From CAVYOD01 sp963770045 (GTDB lineage: Bacteria; Acidobacteriota; Aminicenantia; Aminicenantales; CAVYOD01): 64,000 bases of DNA. A program made the position numbers and the translations under genes. Below are positions 8,307-16,953 of this stretch, one piece after another. The notes below the pieces were generated by a model, which saw only the letters and a program-made list of their open reading frames with translations, had not been told where the DNA came from and made no database searches. The stretch is taken from NCBI GenBank assembly GCA_963770045.1, contig CAVYOD010000033.1, positions 33,208 to 97,207 on the forward strand. Reading direction: 5' to 3'. The first letter of the stretch is position 1; each line of letters starts with the position of its first letter.

Positions 8307-9755
8307 ATGAAACAACTTTTCCTTAAGAAGAATATCGAGAAGCTTCATGACGAAACGCGTGACGAGGCCTACGGCCTGCGCCGGACTTTGGGTCCCATCC
8401 ATCTTCTCTTGATTGGCGTCGGCGCGATTATCGGGGCGGGGATATTTGTCCTGACCGGACACGCCGCCGCCCAGTACGCCGGGCCGGCGATCGTCCTCTC
8501 CTTCATCCTGGCCGGGATCGCCTGCGCCTTCGCCGGCCTGTGCTATGCCGAATTCGCTTCGATGATCCCCATCGCCGGAAGCGCCTACACTTATGCTTAT
8601 TATACGCTCGGGGAATTCGTGGCCTGGATCATCGGCTGGGATCTGATCCTGGAATATTCCCTGGGGGCGACGGCCGTCTCCATCGGCTGGTCGGGTTATG
8701 TGACGAGTTTTTTCCACGGCATCGGCTTCGCTTTTCCCCCGGCTCTGAGCTCAGCGCCTTATGCCTACAACCCCGAGGTCGGCCAGTGGACCGCAACCGG
8801 CGCTCTCTTCAACCTCCCGGCGGCCTTCATTGTCCTTCTGATCACCGCTTTGCTGGTCACGGGAATCCGCGAGTCGGCCAGGGTGAATTCGGTCATCGTG
8901 GTCATCAAGGTACTGGTCATCCTGGTTTTTATTGTCGTGGGGTTCCATTTTCTCAAGCCGTCTCTTTGGAAACCGTTCATACCGCCGAACAGAGGGGAAT
9001 TCGGGTTCTTCGGCTGGACGGGGATTCTTCGAGGCGCGGGAGTCATCTTTTTTGCCTACCTCGGCTTTGACGCTGTCTCCACGACAGCCCAGGAAGCCCG
9101 CAATCCTCAAAAAGATATGCCTTTCGGAATTTTGGGGAGTCTGTTCATCTGCACAATCCTTTATATCCTTGTCGCCCTGGTCATGACGGGGGTGGTTCCT
9201 TTCGGCGAACTGAACGTGGCCGCTCCGGTGGCTGTGGCCATCGATGCCATGAAGCTGCCCTGGCTCCAGGTGCTGGTCAAACTGGGGGCCATCGCCGGCC
9301 TGACTTCGGTCATCCTGGTTCAGTTGATCGGTCAACCCAGGATTTTTTTCTCGATGGCCAAGGACGGCCTGCTCCCGCCGGCTGCGGCGCGCGTTCACCG
9401 CAAGTTCCGGACGCCTTATGTTACGACGATCATCACCGGCGTCTGCATCTCCATCGCGGCGGCTTTGCTTCCCATCGGGATCGTCGGTGAACTCGTCAGT
9501 ATCGGGACGCTTATGGCCTTCGTGATCGTCTGCGCGGGGGTTCTGGTTCTGAGGTACAGTAAGCCCGAACTCCACAGGCCGTTCAAGACGCCGGCCGTTC
9601 CGCTCGTCCCTGTTCTGGGAATCCTGACCTGTCTTTATTTGATGGTCAGCCTTCCCAAGGATACCTGGATGCGGCTGCTCATCTGGTTGGCCATCGGCCT
9701 GGTGATTTATTTTGGCTACGGAATCCGGAAGAGCAGGCTCAGGCGAAGTGAGTGA
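8307..9755 (+). CDS. APC-family amino acid permease (cationic amino acid transporter type)
   Basis: Inner-membrane amino acid transporter of 482 aa with about 12-13 hydrophobic segments. The first helix carries the APC signature GVGAIIGAGIFVLTGHAA near residues 37-54. The segment YAEFASMIPIAGSAYTYAY near 88 and FFAYLGFDAVSTTAQEARNP near 248 are typical of the YfnA/CAT branch. A good promoter and ribosome site precede it. Its last 17 bases overlap the 3' end of the convergent DUF2007 gene. The substrate cannot be read from the sequence; basic or small neutral amino acids are usual for this branch. Confidence 0.9.
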   Translation: MKQLFLKKNIEKLHDETRDEAYGLRRTLGPIHLLLIGVGAIIGAGIFVLTGHAAAQYAGPAIVLSFILAGIACAFAGLCYAEFASMIPIAGSAYTYAYYTLGEFVAWIIGWDLILEYSLGATAVSIGWSGYVTSFFHGIGFAFPPALSSAPYAYNPEVGQWTATGALFNLPAAFIVLLITALLVTGIRESARVNSVIVVIKVLVILVFIVVGFHFLKPSLWKPFIPPNRGEFGFFGWTGILRGAGVIFFAYLGFDAVSTTAQEARNPQKDMPFGILGSLFICTILYILVALVMTGVVPFGELNVAAPVAVAIDAMKLPWLQVLVKLGAIAGLTSVILVQLIGQPRIFFSMAKDGLLPPAAARVHRKFRTPYVTTIITGVCISIAAALLPIGIVGELVSIGTLMAFVIVCAGVLVLRYSKPELHRPFKTPAVPLVPVLGILTCLYLMVSLPKDTWMRLLIWLAIGLVIYFGYGIRKSRLRRSE

Positions 9756-9993
9756 GAAGCTCCTTGGCCGTCTCGTAATCCTTTTCCAGGACAAAGATTT
9801 TTATCTCGCCCAAACCGTCGGCTGAAAAGGGATAGACCGAGTGGAGGATTTTCCCCTGGAAATAGCAGGCAATGCCGTAGCTCTCGAGGTAGGTCTTGAC
9901 GACTTCGGCTTCGGCCGGCCCCCACACTCTATGGACCTCTCTAAGATTTTGCTCCGGCTCTTTCTTTTCTTCCTTTTCTTTATCGTCGGTCAT
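9739..9993 (-). CDS. DUF2007-like small protein
   Basis: A soluble protein of 84 aa from ATG 9993. An upstream ATG at 10011 is possible, but the 9993 start forms an ATGA overlap with the Nudix stop and has GGAAGGA just before it. The first ~20 residues are Lys/Glu-rich. The rest (VWGPAEAEVVKTYLESYGI, then IKIFVLEKDYETAKELL) fits the DUF2007 'putative signal transducing' fold, a ferredoxin-like unit whose function is not established. It is co-transcribed with the Nudix gene. Confidence 0.75.
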   Translation of the reverse strand: MTDDKEKEEKKEPEQNLREVHRVWGPAEAEVVKTYLESYGIACYFQGKILHSVYPFSADGLGEIKIFVLEKDYETAKELLTHFA

Positions 9994-10412
9994 GTCCTTC
10001 CCTTTTTCCAAACGAAATAGTCAGCCAGGATTTTGCGGTGGTCGAAGGCCAGAGGAAAGGTCATCTCCCCTTGGGCAAAAACGCCGATATTCTTGGCGTC
10101 GTCCTGGGCTCGAAGTTTCCCTCGGCCGCGGGCGACAAAGACCGTGGAAATCGAGTGCTGGCGAGGATCTCTCGCCGGGTCAGAGTAAGTGTGGAACTGG
10201 GAGACGAGCTCGATCTCCAGGGATGTCTCTTCGCGGGCTTCTCGAACCGCCGCCTCTTCAAGGGACTCGCCGTACTCGACAAACCCGCCAGGCAGAGCCC
10301 AGCCGAAAGGAGGATTCTTTCTCTCGATCAGCACGATCCCCTGTTCGCCGTCTTCTCTCTCGATCTCAATGATGACATCGACGGTCGGGACCGGATTGCG
10401 GTGTTCCTTCAT
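9990..10412 (-). CDS. Nudix hydrolase
   Basis: A hydrolase of nucleoside diphosphates linked to another moiety, 140 aa, cytoplasmic. The Nudix box is at about residues 41-63: GGFVEYGESLEEAAVREAREE, with the REXXEE core intact. The glycine expected after EE-T/x is Ser here (REAREETS), a common variation. PALPGG-like WALPGGF precedes the box. The short tail region YSDPARDPR is often seen in ADP-ribose pyrophosphatase-like members, so ADP-ribose is a possible substrate, unproven. It sits between the 41-aa ORF and the DUF2007 gene. Confidence 0.88.
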   Translation of the reverse strand: MKEHRNPVPTVDVIIEIEREDGEQGIVLIERKNPPFGWALPGGFVEYGESLEEAAVREAREETSLEIELVSQFHTYSDPARDPRQHSISTVFVARGRGKLRAQDDAKNIGVFAQGEMTFPLAFDHRKILADYFVWKKGRT

Positions 10413-10422
10413 CCTCTGCCGG

Positions 10423-10548
10423 TTAGACCCGCAATCGGAACTTTTTTTCCAGCTTGGCCAGCTTCTCCACCACGCCCCCGTATTCCAGCTCGCTGTAGGG
10501 CAGCATGGCCGGGCCAGAGAATCCCTGACTCCTTATCTCGATCGCCAT
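10423..10548 (-). CDS. Unrecognised 41-residue protein
   Basis: An ORF of 41 codons (start MAIEIRSQGFSG, end KKFRLRV) lies 10 bases upstream of the Nudix gene in the same direction. It is preceded by a strong promoter whose expected start point is only about eight bases from the ATG, so the message would be almost leaderless. The second half (ELEYGGVVEKLAKLEKKF) is predicted to be helical and amphipathic. I do not recognise a family. The promoter position is the best evidence that it is translated; it could otherwise be leader sequence for the Nudix gene. Confidence 0.45.
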   Translation of the reverse strand: MAIEIRSQGFSGPAMLPYSELEYGGVVEKLAKLEKKFRLRV

Positions 10549-10562
10549 GAAATGATAACTTC

Positions 10563-10592
10563 ATTGTATTTTTTAGCTGACCGAATTGTCAA
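10563..10592 (-). promoter_or_regulatory. Promoter upstream of the small ORF, Nudix and DUF2007 genes
   Basis: On the minus strand TTGACA (10592-10587) and TACAAT (10568-10563) are separated by 18 bases. A consensus -35 box makes this one of the strongest promoters in the window. Confidence 0.7.
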
Positions 10593-10601
10593 CATAAGGA
10601 C

Positions 10602-10612
10602 GTCTATCTCGT
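10602..10612 (+). repeat. Copy of dispersed 11-mer GTCTATCTCGT
   Basis: Identical 11-mer also at 25366, 31921 and (inverted) 25647, all intergenic. Here it is followed by CGTCTCCTCCTC and lies just upstream of the -35 box of the small-ORF promoter. Confidence 0.6.
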
Positions 10613-10670
10613 CGTCTCCTCCTCTTGCGATATCGTTCAACGCCCGGCCATAACCGAGCCAAGGTCGTGC

Positions 10671-12038
10671 TCATTTTATGTAGCCGAGGCTCTTGAGCAG
10701 CTCGATCGTTTTCTGATCCAATTCTTTGGCCCGCCTCTTGGGGCCGGACTGATAAAGGGAGAGGATCTGGTGCAATTTGGATTTCAGATGTTCGCAGAGA
10801 GGAGGATTTTGGCCATAAATGTTCTTTTGTTCCTTCGGGTCCTGAAGGAGGTCATAGAACTCGTAGCTCTTCCTTCGGGCGTTGAAGATAAGCTTGGCGC
10901 TCGGCGTTTCTACGGAGCGGGGAGCTATCCCCGGATGGGTCTCCGCATAATGGATGCGGCCAGAGCGGTCTTCGTGTGGCTGTGCCGGAAAGAGATTTTG
11001 GCCGTTCAGATTCAGCCGGGAAAGGTTGCTTCCCGAAAAATAGCCTATGGTGGGGAAGAGATCGACAATCTGAACAAGGTCCTGACGCGTTTGCCCGGGA
11101 GGAAGATGGCCCGCATGAACAATATAAAGGGGGATATGAAGCACCTCTTCGTACAAAGTAAAAGTATGGCCGAAACCCCCGTGGTCATAGAACTCCTCCC
11201 CGTGATCGGCCAGAATGATGAACACGGTATTCTCCAGCCAGCCGCCTTTTTTCATATCGCCGACCAAGGCCCGGAAACAATCGTCCCAATAATTGATCTG
11301 GGCCTCATAGACAGCCCTTGTGTGTTTGATGCGCCGGCCGGAGATGGGGCCGCGCCAGAAGCCCATGCTCGAGATCGGCTCCTCTTTTTTGTCTTTGGAA
11401 TAGAGAAATCGGTATTCATCAGGCGGACGGTACGGCATATGCACATCCATATAATGGACATAGACAAAAAAGGGTTTGCGGGGCGCCGTTTTCAACCAGT
11501 CCAGGAGGGCCGTGTTGAGTTCCGTGGCTCTCACCTTTGGCCCGGAAATGTATCTGTAATCCTGAAAGCCCTGGGACAAACCGGAGAATACTTGAAGATG
11601 GGGGTTACTGACAAACGCGGCCGTGGAATATTTCCTCTGCTTGAGAACCTCCGCCACAGTCGTTAGAGATAAGGCGAGTTGATCCGATTTGATTTTCTCT
11701 TTTTTCGGGCCGAAGGCAGCCCTGCGAACGCCGTTGGCCGGAGGAATGAGTCCACTGAAAAGAGAAGCTACGGAAAGCAATGTATTGCTGGAGTGCGCAT
11801 GGGCATTTGTAAAACGAACTCCCTTCCGGCCGAATTCCGCCAGGAATGGATTCGTGTCGCGGGGGTTACCGTAATCATGGAGGCTGTCCGCACGCAGGGC
11901 GTCGATGAGGAGGATGATGATGTTCGGCCGAGTTTGATCGGCCTGGCCCCTCGGCCGGCAGCTCCAGAAAGAAAGGATCAAGCAAGAGATTCCCACCCAA
12001 GCCAACAACCTTCTAGGGCAGGCTTCGTTGGGCTGCAT
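10671..12038 (-). CDS. Sulfatase-fold (alkaline phosphatase superfamily) lipoprotein
   Basis: An exported hydrolase of about 455 aa. I place the start at the ATG at 12038 because a -10 box lies only eight bases upstream, which rules out the in-frame ATG at 12113. The N-terminus has a hydrophobic stretch ending FWSC, a plausible lipobox. Metal-binding elements are IILLIDALRADSL near residue 43 and LADHGEEFYDHGGFGH near 300. The catalytic loop reads TLLSVASLFSG. The C/S-x-P-x-R motif of formylglycine sulfatases is absent and a Thr occupies the nucleophile position, as in LtaS-type phosphotransferases. The substrate is unknown. Confidence 0.85.
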   Translation of the reverse strand: MQPNEACPRRLLAWVGISCLILSFWSCRPRGQADQTRPNIIILLIDALRADSLHDYGNPRDTNPFLAEFGRKGVRFTNAHAHSSNTLLSVASLFSGLIPPANGVRRAAFGPKKEKIKSDQLALSLTTVAEVLKQRKYSTAAFVSNPHLQVFSGLSQGFQDYRYISGPKVRATELNTALLDWLKTAPRKPFFVYVHYMDVHMPYRPPDEYRFLYSKDKKEEPISSMGFWRGPISGRRIKHTRAVYEAQINYWDDCFRALVGDMKKGGWLENTVFIILADHGEEFYDHGGFGHTFTLYEEVLHIPLYIVHAGHLPPGQTRQDLVQIVDLFPTIGYFSGSNLSRLNLNGQNLFPAQPHEDRSGRIHYAETHPGIAPRSVETPSAKLIFNARRKSYEFYDLLQDPKEQKNIYGQNPPLCEHLKSKLHQILSLYQSGPKRRAKELDQKTIELLKSLGYIK

Positions 12039-12045
12039 TGGCAAG

Positions 12046-12074
12046 ATTATAGGATACTCTACAAAAAACAGCAA
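12046..12074 (-). promoter_or_regulatory. Promoter of the sulfatase-fold gene
   Basis: On the minus strand TTGCTG (12074-12069) and TATAAT (12051-12046) are separated by 17 bases. The expected start point coincides with the ATG at 12038, implying a leaderless transcript. Confidence 0.6.
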
Positions 12075-12230
12075 CGATCCCCCGAATTCAGCTCCCCCCG
12101 GGCCTGTAGACACCCGTCCCTTTTAGAGGACGAGTTGACAGCCGTCGGGGCGAGATGTAATCTGTTGATAATTGGCACGAAATATGCAGCTGCTATTAGT
12201 GTTATGACCGCCTACCGAAGGAGAGGACAC

Positions 12231-14172
12231 ATGAGGCAAAAGGGTTATTGGGTTTTGGGGTTTCTGGCCCTGGGCTTGCTTTTTCCCGGCCTGCTCTTGC
12301 CCGATTCTCATTATCAGGTCGTCAATGGCCCGAAAGAATTCTACTTCGGCCATGTCAGCTTCGCGGACATCCAGAATGACGGCAAGGACCCGGTTGTTCT
12401 CAGGGAAGGGGATGGCGCTTCGGAAATCGCGGTCGTCAATTTCCCGCTCGCTCCCGGCGATACCATCCGGACCTCGGACGTCCGACGCTGCGAAATCCAG
12501 TTCGATACCGGAACCATCATCAGGCTTGATCTGAACACGGAATTGAAGATCGAAACGATCCTTGCCCAGAGCTTGAGCACGCTGAAAAAAATGTCCAACC
12601 TCCAGCTTCTCAGGGGCCAGATCTATGTCATGTATAAACAGTATAATTCTATGGAGATGTTCCAGGTTATTACTCCCAACTCGGCCGTCAAAATGAAGCA
12701 CAATACCCTGGCCATGATCCGGGCTTCTGAGGACGGGGCGACCGCCATCCAGGTCAGCAACGGGAATGCGTATGTCCTCTTCGGCACCGGGGAAGACCAG
12801 GTCCAGGAGAAAAAAGTCGGCCAGATGCAGGGCGCCCTCATCTCTAAAGATAACAAGTTCATGCCGGTTGACCGCTGCCGCGAACGATGATTTCGCACAG
12901 TGGAATAAGGCGATTAACGAAGATTTTGAAAAGCTCCACAAGGGGCAGAACGCCTTGCCAAAGCCCGTCCAGACGCTTTCCCCCGCCGTTTTTGAGTTCG
13001 CCCAGAAGTATGGGGATATGTACGGAGAATGGCTCTGGGACGACCTTTACGGATACGTCTGGAGGCCCTTCTATAATCAAAATTACCCCGGCGGGACGTG
13101 GCAGCCTTACATTTACGGCAACTGGACGTCGGTCAACGATCAGCTCTTCTGGGTGCCCGGCGAACCCTGGGGATGGATTCCCTATCACCTCGGAATCTGG
13201 CAATGGGACAAAAAGCTCGGTTGGGTCTGGCTGCCCGGATCTTTGTTTGCCCCCGCCTGGGCGACGTGGGATTTCTTCATGGGATTCTACACCTGGCGTC
13301 CCTGGAGTCTCTGGGATTGGTACTATTATGATAATTTCTGGGGCGATCGTTTTTTGGGATCTCTCTGGTCCTTTAGCGCGGACGGATGGTACTACAACTG
13401 GGCTCCCGGGAATAACACGTTTCCGCCTTCCGGGCAATCCATAACAAAGGTGCGTAAAGACCAGCTAAAAAAGCCCGCCGGCCAGCTCCCTTATCCTCTG
13501 CCGAAGCAGCTGAAGGGTGTCTATAAGGCCGTTATCACGGCCCTGAAGAAGGGAGATGGCCGGGTCCTCGATTCTTTGAAGAACGTTCCCAATGAGTTGG
13601 TTATGGCCAAGGGAAGCGATCTGAAAGCCACGAGGGATCCACAAGCTTTCATCCGGGCTGATCATCTCGCCAAGATCAATCAGTCACTCGCCGGGAAGCC
13701 TTGGACGGTCACTTCGGCTTCCTTCAATGCGTCCCAAAGGGCGGCCTGGGAGTTGAGGAGCGGTTCTTCCAGATCGGCCGTCCCGGAGACCTTGTCCCGG
13801 CCGCAACCCTCCCAGAGGATCGCCATCGCGCCGAGGGAGTTGAGCTCGGTCTCGAGATCCTTGCTCCCCACACCCGCGTTCCGCTTTCGAGATTGGAATC
13901 CTGACGTTAAAGCGGCTTTGAGAATGGGAGTGGAGATCAGATATTCAAGTCGGGTCAATGAAATTCGCTGTCCGCAGCTGGGATTATCTTCAACCAATGT
14001 CTCTGTCCACAGATATTCGGGTTCGGCTTTTGGCGGGGGCGGCTTCTTCGGCAGCGGCTCTCTTTCTTCTAATTCTCCCAACGCATCAGCAGGTCAACAC
14101 GCGGCGGGGGCCCGGTCGGAGGCGAGTTCAGGCTCCTCTCACAGCGGCAGCACGACTAAAAAAGGCAATTAG
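12231..14172 (+). CDS. FecR-domain / DUF6600-like exported protein (one frameshift)
   Basis: ATG at 12231 has AAGGAGAGG eight bases upstream. A signal peptide (residues ~5-25) is followed by a FecR-like region with RCEIQFDTGTIIRLD and TPNSAVKMKH (about 85-165). The frame breaks near 12879: a single base must be added for VDR to continue into AANDDFAQWN. The remaining part is the Trp/Tyr/Pro-rich DUF6600 type (GTWQPYIYGNW, LFWVPGEPWGWIPYHLG, WVWLPGSLFAPAWATW), ending in a Ser/Gly-rich tail. The product is probably envelope-associated with unknown role. Its stop overlaps the convergent M23 gene by 17 bases. Confidence 0.75.
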
Positions 14173-15539
14173 TCAAGCTCCGAAAAAAGTCCAGGGGAGA
14201 GTCGAGAATCCTCTGATAAAATTCAACTTCCGCTCTGTACCGTTCCTTGAATTCCGGCCTGAGGGGTTCGATCGGTTTGAACCTCCAGCCCAGAGGGTTG
14301 ATGTAGCTCCCGTGGTACTGGATCCTGTAATCGAGATGCGGTCCGGTTGATTCACCCGACGACCCCACGTAGCCGATGATCTGCCCTCCGGCGACCTTTT
14401 GACCTGGTTGCACCGCGGTTCCGCTCAGATGAAGGTACATCGTCTCATAGCCGTTTTTGTGCCGCACCTTTACCATCCTGCCTGAAGCGCCATTCCAGTC
14501 GGCGAGCACGACCGTTCCTTCGGCAGTAGCCTGGACCGGGGTGCCGATGGGCGCGCCGTAGTCCACACCTAAGTGAGCCCGGTAAACTTTGTGGATGGGA
14601 TGCAGCCTGTGAAAACTGAACCGGGACGTGATGCGGGCATATTTGAGCGGCGATTTCATAAATTCCTTCCTCAGGGAGTTGCCCTGGGCATCGAAGTGAT
14701 CCGATTTTTTGGTGTCGGGATAGACGAAGCGGAACGCCTGGAAGACCTTGCCTTGATTGATGAACTCCGCGGCGAGAATGTCCCCGTACCCTGAGAATTC
14801 CCCGTTCAGGTATTTCTTTTCGAAAAGCAGTTTGAAGGTGTCTCCCTGCCGCAGGTCGGTGTAAAAATCAATGTCCCAGGCGAACAGGTTCGCCATCTCA
14901 AGGGCCAGCAGATCTCCTTCCTTCGCGGATTCGACCGCGGCGATCGGATTGTCGTCGATCTTTGCCCAGATCATGGCGATTTTGGTCTCGAACGGGAAAA
15001 ATTTTATTTCCCCCCGGAATCTGCCCGCCTGGTTTTCGACGCGGAGATACTTCTCCTGGTCGATGTCATACTCGAGCGCTCCGAATTCTCCTTCGGCCGT
15101 CGTCAAGAGGCGGATCTCATTCCCGGCCACGATCTTGCGGAGGTCATAGACGGCCCTGATTTCCTCCCTCAGACGCTGGATCTCCGCGGCCGTAAAATGA
15201 TATTTTTTCAGGACATCGGCCAGCCTCTGGCCCCTTCTCACAATCTCTTTGTGAACCTGGAATGTCTCCCGCGCCGACCTGGGGAGCAACAGCCAAGTCG
15301 GGAACTGGGGAAGAGATGAGCTTTTCTTTGTTCTCGTCTCCGGTCCGGGGAAAATTCCTCCGGACGAGGATCAAAGCGAGGACGATGCTGATGATGACGA
15401 AACCGGCCGCGAGCAAAATGACGGCCCTTCGATTCCTGGGATGCCGGACCGTTTTTTTGGTCAAGTCTTCGCGCTCACAGTTCTGGCCGCAGAAGCTATC
15501 GAAACTCAGAGACAAGAAAAGATGTCGCTTAGGAAGCAA
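14156..15539 (-). CDS. M23-family peptidase (membrane-anchored, one frameshift)
   Basis: A cell-wall endopeptidase-type protein. The N-terminal part (start uncertain: TTG at 15539 or TTG at 15464) carries one membrane helix (AVILLAAGFVIISIVLALIL). The frame breaks near 15271, where one extra base must be skipped. The rest gives a LysM/OapA-like segment, then an M23 domain with HLGVDYGAPIGTPVQA, the metal-ligand HLDYR motif near the C-terminus (GPHLDYRIQYHG) and a YLHL motif. His and Asp zinc ligands are all present. It probably cleaves peptidoglycan cross-bridges or acts as a LytM activator. Confidence 0.82.
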
Positions 15540-16275
15540 CGGCCTTGGGCCGGTATTTCTTCAGCCCCTTTTTTTTCAAGTGGCCGAAAACATACTGGAC
15601 CGGGCCGTAGAGGACGTTGATCGAGAAAAAGGAAATAAGGAAGAACTTGGGATAAAAGACAAAGGCGCTGACTATAATGGCCAGGACCAGGGCCGTCCGG
15701 ATGTCGATCCGCTGGTGGGCCTTGAAGTTCATAAAATTCCTGTATTTCATGGTGCTGATCATGCAGCCGGCGATGAGGAGCGCAAGCAATGCCAGGAGAA
15801 ACGCCATGGGCCTGGAATAAAGAGGTTGCGGGAAGAGGAGAACGACCGACGACATGAACATCGCGGCCGAAGGGATGGTCAGCCCGGTGTAATGTCTGCG
15901 GTCCGGCTGGGACTTGGTCCGGATGTTGTATCGGGCCAAGCGAAGGATTCCGGCTGCCAGATAGATAAAGCTGAAGAAGAGCCCGGCCGGCCTGGCGATC
16001 CGGAGACCCCAGAAATAGAGAAGCAGGGCCGGAGCGGCGCCGAAGGAAACGGCGTCGGCCAGGGAATCAAGCTCCGTCCCAAAATCTGAATGCGCCTTGG
16101 TGGCCCGGGCCACGATTCCGTCAAACCCATCCAGGACGGCGGCGATGATGATGAAGATCGCGGCTCTGGCGAATTTTCCCTGAAAGCTGTAGGTCAGGCT
16201 GAGAAATCCAAAAAAGAGATTGGTCAGCGAAAACAGGCTGGGAAGAAGATACATCTCTCCGACATTTTTTTTCAT
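15529..16275 (-). CDS. pssA: CDP-diacylglycerol--serine O-phosphatidyltransferase
   Basis: A membrane enzyme that makes phosphatidylserine from CDP-diacylglycerol and serine, 248 aa from ATG 16275. That start is chosen because it overlaps the psd stop as ATGA. The CDP-alcohol phosphotransferase motif DG-x2-AR-x8-G-x3-D-x3-D is complete (DGIVARATKAHSDFGTELD, then SLAD) near residues 51-73. About seven hydrophobic segments are visible. The C-terminus is lysine-rich. With psd next door it forms the phosphatidylethanolamine pathway. Confidence 0.93.
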   Translation of the reverse strand: MKKNVGEMYLLPSLFSLTNLFFGFLSLTYSFQGKFARAAIFIIIAAVLDGFDGIVARATKAHSDFGTELDSLADAVSFGAAPALLLYFWGLRIARPAGLFFSFIYLAAGILRLARYNIRTKSQPDRRHYTGLTIPSAAMFMSSVVLLFPQPLYSRPMAFLLALLALLIAGCMISTMKYRNFMNFKAHQRIDIRTALVLAIIVSAFVFYPKFFLISFFSINVLYGPVQYVFGHLKKKGLKKYRPKAVAS

Positions 16276-16901
16276 TGTTTGACCTCGGCTATTATGGTTT
16301 GGCCGGCTTTGACCCTGTCGTTGAGGCGGATTCTGAGCCGGGCTTCTTGGGGGAGGTAGAGATCCACCCTGGACCCGAAATACATCAGGCCGATTTTTTG
16401 TCCCCGGTCGATTTTTTCTCCTTCCCGGACGAAACACTTGATGCGGCGGGCGGCCACGCCGACGATCTGTTTGAGGACGATCGCCGCAGCCTGTCCTCTG
16501 ATGCGCAGAGTGTTGCTCTCATTCTGGGTGCTCGCCTCGTCTCTGTAGGCGGGGAAAAATCGGCCGGGCTGGTAATCTATCTTTTCGACAGTCCCGGAGA
16601 AGGGAGACCGGGTGATGTGCACATCGAAGAGGGAGAGGAAGATGCTGACGATGCTCACCGGGCCGGCCAAATCGGGATGAGAGCGCTCGAGTTCCAGCCT
16701 AACGACTTTGCCATCGGCCGGGGCGAGCAGCAGTTGTTCTCCGCCGGGGCTCACTCTGCGGGGGTCGCGGAAAAAGAACAGGAAGCAGAAACAGAGGGCA
16801 AAAAATAGACCCGAGAGCACCCACCAATGGAGATAAAGAAAAAAGAGAGCCAGCGCCAGACTCGGAAGGATAAACAGAAGTCCTTCTTTGGCGACTTTCA
16901 T
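16272..16901 (-). CDS. psd: Phosphatidylserine decarboxylase, short form
   Basis: Converts phosphatidylserine to phosphatidylethanolamine at the inner membrane. The 209-aa length fits the short pyruvoyl-dependent family (PSD-A type). Two N-terminal membrane segments precede FFRDPRR and the core APADGKVV (about 61-68) and DVHITRSPFSG (about 93). The self-cleavage Gly-Ser site is in FGSRVD near residue 176, where the pyruvoyl group would form. It overlaps pssA by ATGA and must be translated with it. Confidence 0.93.
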   Translation of the reverse strand: MKVAKEGLLFILPSLALALFFLYLHWWVLSGLFFALCFCFLFFFRDPRRVSPGGEQLLLAPADGKVVRLELERSHPDLAGPVSIVSIFLSLFDVHITRSPFSGTVEKIDYQPGRFFPAYRDEASTQNESNTLRIRGQAAAIVLKQIVGVAARRIKCFVREGEKIDRGQKIGLMYFGSRVDLYLPQEARLRIRLNDRVKAGQTIIAEVKQ

Positions 16902-16953
16902 TCTTTTCCCGATTCACGTTCCAACATACCCCCAAATGGTTTAAAAATCAACC

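Noticed and set aside
12870..12890. Programmed ribosomal frameshift in the FecR/DUF6600 gene
   Set aside because: No slippery heptamer or downstream structure at the break, and similar single-base breaks occur in unrelated genes, so a consensus error is simpler.
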